Positions 27,301 through 36,300 of a DNA stretch of 64,000 nucleotides are shown piece by piece. The notes under the pieces were generated by a model. The model did not search any database. It saw nothing but the letters and a program-made list of their open reading frames with translations, and was not told where the DNA came from. The DNA comes from Triplophysa rosa (taxonomy: Eukaryota > Chordata > Actinopteri > Cypriniformes > Nemacheilidae), in the NCBI RefSeq assembly GCF_024868665.1, contig NC_079896.1, positions 26,521,477 to 26,585,476 on the forward strand, given 5' to 3'. Numbering within the stretch: position 1 is the stretch's first letter; every line of letters begins with the position of its first letter. The position numbers were made by a program, and so were the translations under genes.

Positions 27301-30300
27301 TCACCTCAAATCGTACACATTTTCTGCGGATGATGGCAACTTCATTGGACTGGAGAGGGGCCACCTCGTGTTTTACTGTAAACGCCAACTTTTTCAGGTT
27401 CTTCCATTTGTCTGGAAGTGACTGAAGGAATGCGTGTGTGTGTTCGTGAAACAGCAGAATGTGAATGTGTTGTGTTGTGTGTATGTGAGCGGGTTACCTC
27501 CAGCAGGATATAGTTGTGTTCCGGCAGCTGTTGGTTGTATGTTTTCAGCAGGTCCGCCGTGGCTTTCAGAGGTCTAAAGTGGTGCTCTGTGCTCAGCTGA
27601 CGGTCTCGGATGGCCATCAGGTGACCCATGATTTCCACCAGTTTACCGTAATCTCCGTCGGTTATGGTCTTCGCCAACCCGAGCTCCGTGTTCCCGATAA
27701 ATGATGCCAAGTCTTGCACACTAAATAAAACAGAGAGACATGATGGTGCGTGCTTTGACTCTTAAGTAACTTGGACACGAAACGTTTTTCGGCATGGAGA
27801 GATGCGTTACCTGTCGCTGACGTGGTTTAGCAGGTGCTCTTTGAACATCCAGCTCCATTTCTTGACGATGTTCATGAGAGACATTTTGAAAGGTTTGATG
27901 TCCACCTGACACCAGCCACAGAACACCCTCTTCTCCTCTAACACGCGCACCTTCTCGTAAAGATCCTCAAACTCACTGATCTAAAGACAAACAGGACATT
28001 TATTCCATTTCATGACCTCATGCAAACCTGTGTCGCTCAACAGGTAAAGCATAGATTTTTGCAGCACCAAAGTTTCAAAATTGCGTCAATGTTTATTGAT
28101 ATATCATTATTCTTCCGATTTTATGTAGCCGACATCTACCTGCTCTCTGAAGCTCTGCAGTTTGGGCGGGTTTTTAGGCAGCTCGTAATCTGCATAAAGC
28201 TCCACCTCCTCTGCAGACAGGGCGTGTCCATACAGCAGAAACTGCCTCATAAACTCCGCCCTGTTTCCGGTCCAGAGGTAGCGATAGGAATCAAAGGAAT
28301 GTTGGAACTCTTTGACTTTAGCGATGGCTTCATGTGCACGGCTACGCACCAGCTGAGCTAACCCTGCTAACTCGGGTATCTGATCCACATCCGCCTAAAA
28401 AATAACAATAACAGATTTAGATTTAGATTCTCAAAGTCACGTTTGAATGATTATGTTTATGGGATGGACACACACGAATGCCACCACAACCTCAAAACAA
28501 CCAGTGGCAACTGCAGTTACCGGCGGGTCAATTTAAGAAGGGCAGAAGCTTATTGGTCAGTTATGTTTTCATTACAGAATTTGACCGTACAATGTATTTT
28601 TTATAGTTTTGGTGAAGGAAAGTCTTGCCAGGAATTTTTTCAATGAAGAAAAGGTTATTTTCATTGACAGCCATGACAAAACAACATTCCCCATTATTGG
28701 CATCACAAGAATTAGAAAATGCATACATACAGCATTAGATGCACACATAACATGCGCTTCATAACGCTAAAAAAAGCTCATATTTTAGAAGGTTAAAGTC
28801 CCCGTGAACCGGAAGTTGCGATCATTTTTACTTCGGTATTTTGACGCATTTCCGAGTGAAATTGAATTTTGAATGAGAAAATTAGTGGGCGTGGCTTTCG
28901 TCTTTCTCTGTGATTTCATTGGATGTATTAAAACAGCCGTTGCATTTTGAAATGGAACTGGCAGCAGACTGACAGTTGAAGGGGAGGCGTTAACAGAAGC
29001 TCCGCCCAAGCCGTCTAACATATGTCATTAAAGATGGACAGTCATTACAGGAAGGAAGTGCATTTTCAGATTTTAACTGAAGATTATGAGGCCACACGAA
29101 TTTAGAAAAGAGAATGACCCACACTGATAAACTATTTACAATAAACGCTGCCATATTTCATGAAGAAATAGGCATTGTCATTTTTTATTTCACTGGGACT
29201 TTAAGTAAAATACATGCACAATACATCATAAATGAACATAACTTTACAGGATGGTATAAAGGATTTATCGATACAGACCTGATACGTCTCAGACTGTTTG
29301 ATCTTGGCCACTCTTTTCATGAATGAGGCCATTTTGAAAATATCTGCTACCATCTGGTCTATGATGTCGCAGAAGTTGGCCTTCTTGGACAGGTCGAGTG
29401 AAGGGTGAAAGGTCATGTCCGAGGTCAGGGTCAGCTGAACTTCAAACAGAGGAGCGATGCGAAGCAATGGATCCGTGTTCTCCACTAAATACTGCAGAGA
29501 ACATCGTACGGCACTGCAGAACCCAGAGAGAACCGTTCTGTCCACGTGTTCTGTGTAAGACTGCCACGACTCAGAGTCTACATCAGCACCGAGAAGAACC
29601 GCATTATCCTGAACACAAACGACAGAGATTTAAAACATCTTCAAAACTTCTGTTTAGCCCCTTGAGGATTTTCTTTACAATTTATGATATACATTTCTTT
29701 AGGCATTCCAATCAGTAACTTCTGCCTCTCTATCGCCATCTTTGTTTGAAATATAAAATTGCAGGTGTGTCGAAGTCAAATGAGGCCAAACTGACATTTC
29801 CAATGACAGCTCAACTTATAAACCATTATTACAAGCTTAGCATAGTGAATTGACTGATTCATTTATTTTGAACAGTTTATTTCATTTAATCGTTGGTTTA
29901 TTATTATTGCAGTTTTATGGTTCTGCATGAAACACCTGCACGAGCTCATGTATCTTCTCTCCTGTCTGCGTGATGAGAGCGTACTGCCGACGGAAGTTCT
30001 CCTCTACATCAGCGAGGTTGAGCAGGTCGCTGCGGCGACTGGTCCTGCGTGTGATGCAGGCGGAATGACTGAAAACTCCCATCAGGCCCTGCAGCTTGTC
30101 CACGTTGGCCTTGTTCTTCTGCACACGCTCGGACACACTGCGCACCAGATCACACGTGCTACAGGAACACACAACATGATGAAGGTCAGCTCACCCAAAA
30201 ATACAAACAAAAAAACTTCTTGTGATGTACTTATGCTCAAGTTGTTTTAAGAATGTTGACTCTTTTGAAAGCGAATGGTGACTGTGACTGACTAACATCT

Positions 30301-33300
30301 TACCTGCCCATACTGACACATTAAACATCTCTTTATTCATGCTGGTGATCGTGATGTGAAAGTACAGGTGCGTCACCTTCTGATGTATTCAGTGAGGTCT
30401 TCATCACTCCACCGCAGTTCCTTTAGCGCTGGCCTCAGTTTACGTCTCACTTCCTCCAGCTCTGACTCCACCAACCGCAGCTCGACCGGCAGAATAGTGC
30501 TGTGTAGTTCATTATACCACTGACAGATCTGAGACAGAGTACTGGTGTACTACAAACACAGATCAGATGTCAACTAATATTCATATTCATACATTTTTAC
30601 AGTCAAACAAAGTTTGCTGCATTTAAGCTACTTTTGATAATTATGATACATTGAAAGTAGACTGTAATGAGACAAATATAATCAAATCAAGGAGCAAGGT
30701 GCATATGATATCAAATTATTTGCATGAACTGCAAAAACTTGTTAAAATTGTGGGCGTATCTAAAAAAGCAAACTACTGTGGCATTATACGATACATGACG
30801 TTTATGATGGGTGCGAGGGATTTTTTGGAGCATCTATTGGCATTACAAAGACAAGGAGAAAAGGCATTTCTTTCAAATAAATCTGTTTGTGTTCAGCTGA
30901 GGAAAAGAGGTCATATACACATGAGATGGCAGGGAATTTAGATCCTTTCAATATCCTAAATGTATTGAAAAGAATTGAGTCATTCACCAATAAAGCATCG
31001 TTCAGCTTACAGAACGCATAAGAGAAGCAACATCACAGATAAAATATCAAAACACAGTTGAACTGTTCAATGCACATCATATGAAAGAACCACACAGACA
31101 CGTGTGATCTCACCAGGTGAAGTGTTTCCCGTTTGGAGTACAGATTCACAGCCGCTTTGGGAATGTTGTGATTCTTCAGATTACCCAGATACTTCACCTC
31201 CCTCAAAACTGATGTCAACTAAAACACACAACACAGAGAGAACATGCTTGCTGTTTATATGTTTCAACCTAAACTAGCTATATCGTCACCTTGGAATTAT
31301 AAGGTTCTAGCTGACATTTTTGTCAAAATTGAGTTGTTTACATATTCTCATTCTGTGACTTATTGTGATTTTTCTTTACATTGTGTTCATTTTGGGACTT
31401 TTTATTTTTAGAAAACAACACGGTTCCATCTACAAAATCAAGTGGAATGGAAAAACTTTGAATCTCAATATCTCAAAACTGCTCCGAATGCAGAAACTTT
31501 GATAGAGTGTCTACAGTATTTAAAAGTAGATTGAAAGGGACAGTTCAGTTCACCCAAAAATGAAAATTCTGTCATCATTTAGTCACCCTGAAGTTTTTTC
31601 AAACCTGTAGAAATGATTTTGTTCTGATGAACACCGGGAAAGATATTTGGAGCAAGGTTAGTAGGAAGTAGTTGGAAAAATGAAAATGGTAGTCAAAGGT
31701 TTGCTTTCCTGACTTCTTCAAAATATCTTATTTTGTGTACAACAGAACAAAAATATACAATATTTGTATAGTGGATGAGGTCCCAGAACTGAACATTTCA
31801 AACATTCATCTTAATATCTTTCTCTGTGTTCAGCAGAACAAATACATTTATAGAGGTCTGGAACAACTTGAGGGTGAGTAAATGATGACAATTTTCTTTT
31901 TGGGGTGAACTGTCCCTTTAAGTGGATTTTTTTAAAATTGTACAGGTACATCTCAAAAAATTAGAATATCGTGAAAAAGGTCAATATTTATTCATGCAAA
32001 AGGAGGCCCAACCAAATATTGAGTGCATAGAAATGAACATACTTTTCAGAAGCCTTACATTTCTGTTTAAAATCTTTTTTATTGATCTTACGTAATATTC
32101 TAATTTTCTGAGACACTTAATTTTGGGTTTTCCTTATCTGTAAGCCATAATCATCAAAATTACAATAAATAAAGGCTTGAAATATTTCACTCCATGTGTA
32201 ATGAATCTATATAATATATGGGTTTCACTTTCTGAAATGAGTGACAAAAAATATTGACCTTTTTCACGATATTCAAATTTTTTGAGATGTACCTGTATAT
32301 TTTATACAATTAAATTAGATTTATACACAGTTTACATTTTTATTCAAATGGCCTTATTTGTTACTTATCTGTTTAGTAACCATGAGGAGGTCTATTGTGA
32401 AACCCATGAATTCGTCACATCTTTACTTCGGACTTAAGATAGGATGGTAGATACTCTGATGAGCATGTGTTCTTACAGCAGGGTTAAAGTTCACGCTGTA
32501 CAGGCTGCTCTCCTCGTCCAATAAGAGCAGCGGTTCATTCAGATGGGTGTGGCACAACTCGTCCAATCCAGTGCTCCATTTATTATAGACCTCCTCATCC
32601 AGCCGATCCAAGACCTCCAATAAACATTCACACACCCGCAACGCCTGCTGTGCTTCAGGACTGTCTAACGGCCTAACACACACACACACACACACAGGTA
32701 TGACATCATCAAATGTGGCAGAAGTATAGCACACGGGTGTGGGTGTGTGTATGTGTGGAGTGGGTTCGTTTACATATGTGTAAGATGACTGAGGTTACTG
32801 CGGTTACACAGGATCCGATCTCTCAGTTCTTGAGACCATTTCAGATTACCGGCAACATTCGGCATGTTTTTAGCGAGAACGGGACAGCCCATACGCAACT
32901 ACAAACAAAACACAAACAAACAACAACATGAAATGTTTTCAAGGGACAGTCATGTCAAACCTGTAAGACCATATTTTAAGATATTTCAAAGAACGTTGAT
33001 AATGAAACTCCATTGACTTCCATTGTGTGAACACAAAACCACTGGGACATTTCTCAAAATATCTTCTTTTGCGTTCCACTGAAGAAAGAGTCCGATTTTC
33101 ACCTTCTCTCTCTGGCCGTCCAGTATGTGCTGACAGATGTGGATCTCCTCTTCAAACATGACCAGCAGCTGAATGTAATTCGGTGCAAAAAGCTGGTGAA
33201 CCCTCGGCCTCTCCAACAGCGTCCCAATGATCTGCAGGAGCTGCACGCATGTACACACAGATGATCCACAGGATTTTCACAGACGAACACTCACATCGGT

Positions 33301-36300
33301 ACCATTACAAACGCTGTTACCTTGAAAGCAGACTCTAAACCCTGAGAATGTTGGAAGGCCAAGTTTATCACAGTTCCCAATCTCTGATCAAAATCTCCGT
33401 ACTGTTCCATTAAGCGATGATAGTCACGCACAAACTCCTACAACACAGCCGAGAGAATGTACATGAATGTGTGTGTCTGCCGTGTTTCAGGGTTTGTGTA
33501 GGTGTGGTAGTACCTTGTTGTCGTAGTCGAGTGGATCGTATTTGCTTTCTCTCACAGTTCTCCAGCTGTCCAAGAACTCGTCGTTCATGCCGTACACCAT
33601 CTCGCTGAGAATCTTTCCTCTAGAGCCGCCCAACTCCACGCGCTCCAGCTTCAGAAAATCCAGAGCGGAGGCAAACAACTCCTGATGCAAACCCACACAA
33701 ACATCACAGACTGCAGTGGTGCTGAAGCTCCTGATGTATACACAACAGCTCAACACATTTCTTTTCCGAGAATATTATGTTGACTCTAATACAAAAAAAG
33801 TCTTCTTTTTCTCTTCTTTTAAAATTGTATACAACTTTGTAACTTGTACAATAGATTCAAGTGGTTCTCAAACCTTTTCGTTGTAAGACCCCCTTGGGTA
33901 GTGTGCATTGCTTTGCGGCCCCCCAAATAAAGACTTATATTAACTTATCATTTTAATTAAACCAGAAACATATTCAGTTATACAATGCTTGAACATCAAT
34001 TCTTCAGGTTGGTGGTCTTATTTTTATAATATTTGATTAAATAAAATATATGATACATGTTCTATAATTTACAAAATCTGTGCCCCACCTGGGTCTATCT
34101 TGGGGCCCCCCAAGATGCTGCTCTAGATTCTCTAGACACTAGAGAGCTTTTGATTGGTCCGAACAAATTTCACGAGTAGCTGAAGTGCCGAATGATGTCG
34201 TAAAAATGGTTGATCCATTTTGGTGGAAGTGAGACTGTAAGTTTTTAATGTTTATATCATCTAAATGTGCATTTTTTCAGTGTTTTTGGTGTGTGCTAGT
34301 TTATACATATCATTAAAGCTAACATGTTCATACTAAAAACACTTACATTTTCATGGGGACTTTGATTAATGATTTGTCATCCTAACAATAGAAACATCAT
34401 CACACTGAATACTTAAAAATGCAAACAGTGTCACCCGTGCAACTTCAGTTATTGTCTAGCATTATTATTTGTTGTTGTCATCTTTCTGTAATTTCTGTAA
34501 ATATGTATATTTTTGTGTACGTACTGTATTCTATCTTGTCTATAGTCTGTGGATTGTCGTTTCAGAAAGTTTGCCATTGTACTTTGCATTTTAACTCCAG
34601 TATAAACGTACTATTTTAAAATACATTCGATTAACACTTTCATTCGTGATCTTTTACACGCACACGGACGCACCTCAATCATGCGCAGTCTCTCCATGAT
34701 ACGGTCATGGCTGTGAAAGACGAGTTCAGATGGAAAGTCCCAGGGTTTGACCGTGTGTCCCGGGCGGCTGTAGGGTCCATCGGGTGTCAGCTTGTCTCTG
34801 TACTGCTGGAAACTCCGCTGGAACACCCAAAACACCTGGATGGCCTTCCGAACCCGGTCCACCCCCTCCTCTAACTCCATTTTAAACAGCTCCTCAGGAA
34901 TCAGATACAGAGACGCCTGCACAACCGCACACACACGTTACGGAAAATCCTGAAGTCTCCGTGTGTTTAACTTCTAACGTGAAATAAATTCACCTTGTCG
35001 ATGAGCAGGTTGGAGAACTCATTGAGCAGTGTGACGATGTGTTTGGGATGACAGTAGAAGTGTGAATGTGTCCAGATGAGAGCGAGTGTGTGAAACAGAG
35101 CCGGGATCAGAGGCTCCAGATCACTGAAGCTCCGCTCCTCAAACGCACAGATGAGTCGACGCAGCGTACGCAGGTGAAGATCAATGTCCTCCGCCTCCAC
35201 CACCGCTGTACAATAAGAGAACAGGAGTACGTTCAGTACTGTATACTACAACCTTTCAGTTCAGATCTTTAACCACAGTCACAACACACAACGTAAATCA
35301 CAGAAACGCACACTACTGTTGAAATGTTTAGGGTCATGAAATGTTTCTCTTGACTTTACAAACCTTTTGAATGGAAGGCATTCGCTTCATGTCTGAAAGG
35401 TGTATTTGTGCAAACGTATTAGTTTCTTTAATTACACAATGTTTTTTTTCATAAAAATGGTTTTGAAATGGATGCCTTGGACTGATTAATAAGAAAACAG
35501 CCGATAAGATGTAGAAATAGATGTGAACTCCTTCAATAGTGTTTAAAAAGCATCTCAAGAAGCTGCTTGGTAAAATTACAAGAGAACATTTCTGAAAGTT
35601 CTGAAAAAGACTGACCACACTGAAGATGAACGTTTGAATGGTTATGTATGTATAATGCACTATATATCCTCATTTAGGTTAAGTGAAAGAGTGTGTGTAT
35701 GTGTGTGTGTGTGTGTGTGCGTGTGTGTGTGTATGTGTGTGTGTGCGTTCATGTTTGTATATCCCGGTGGGGACCTAAACCTGAATACACACCAACACAT
35801 GGGGACTCGTGTCACCGTGGGGACCAAAATTGAGCTCCTCATGGGCAAAAAAGCTAATAAATTGTACAGAACAATATTTTTTACAAATCTAAAAATGCAA
35901 AAAGTGTTCTATGATCTTTAGGTTTAGGGGTAGGGTTAGGGATAGGGGATAGAATATACAGTTTCTACAGTATAAAAACATTACGCCTATGGACTGTCCC
36001 CACGGGGATAGTCAACCAAAGCCTGTGTGTGTGTTTACCGTGGTTGATTTTTTGAATGATGGCACAGAAAGGTGAATAATAACTGCTGTTGATCCTCTGT
36101 AAAATTTCCAGCACCTGGTCGACCTTTGGGTTATGAAGCTGCACATAAAAAAACAAAATTAGGTTCAATTACACTCCAATAAATATATTAAATGGCACAC
36201 TTCCTCTTTAAATTTCTAGGTTTTTCAATTAACTAAACACTGAAAAATACACCGGGCACCAACAAAGTTTACGTAGAGTTTGCGTGCCTTGAAAATCTTG

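Noticed and set aside
20677..29021. Twin [10 protein letters not shown] frames as a conserved host gene family
   Set aside because: Both lie wholly inside TTAA-flanked MITEs; noted as a finding but not called as genes.
30651..30941. 96-codon plus-strand frame in a dynein intron
   Set aside because: No recognised domain, no splice or promoter context; AT-rich chance frame.
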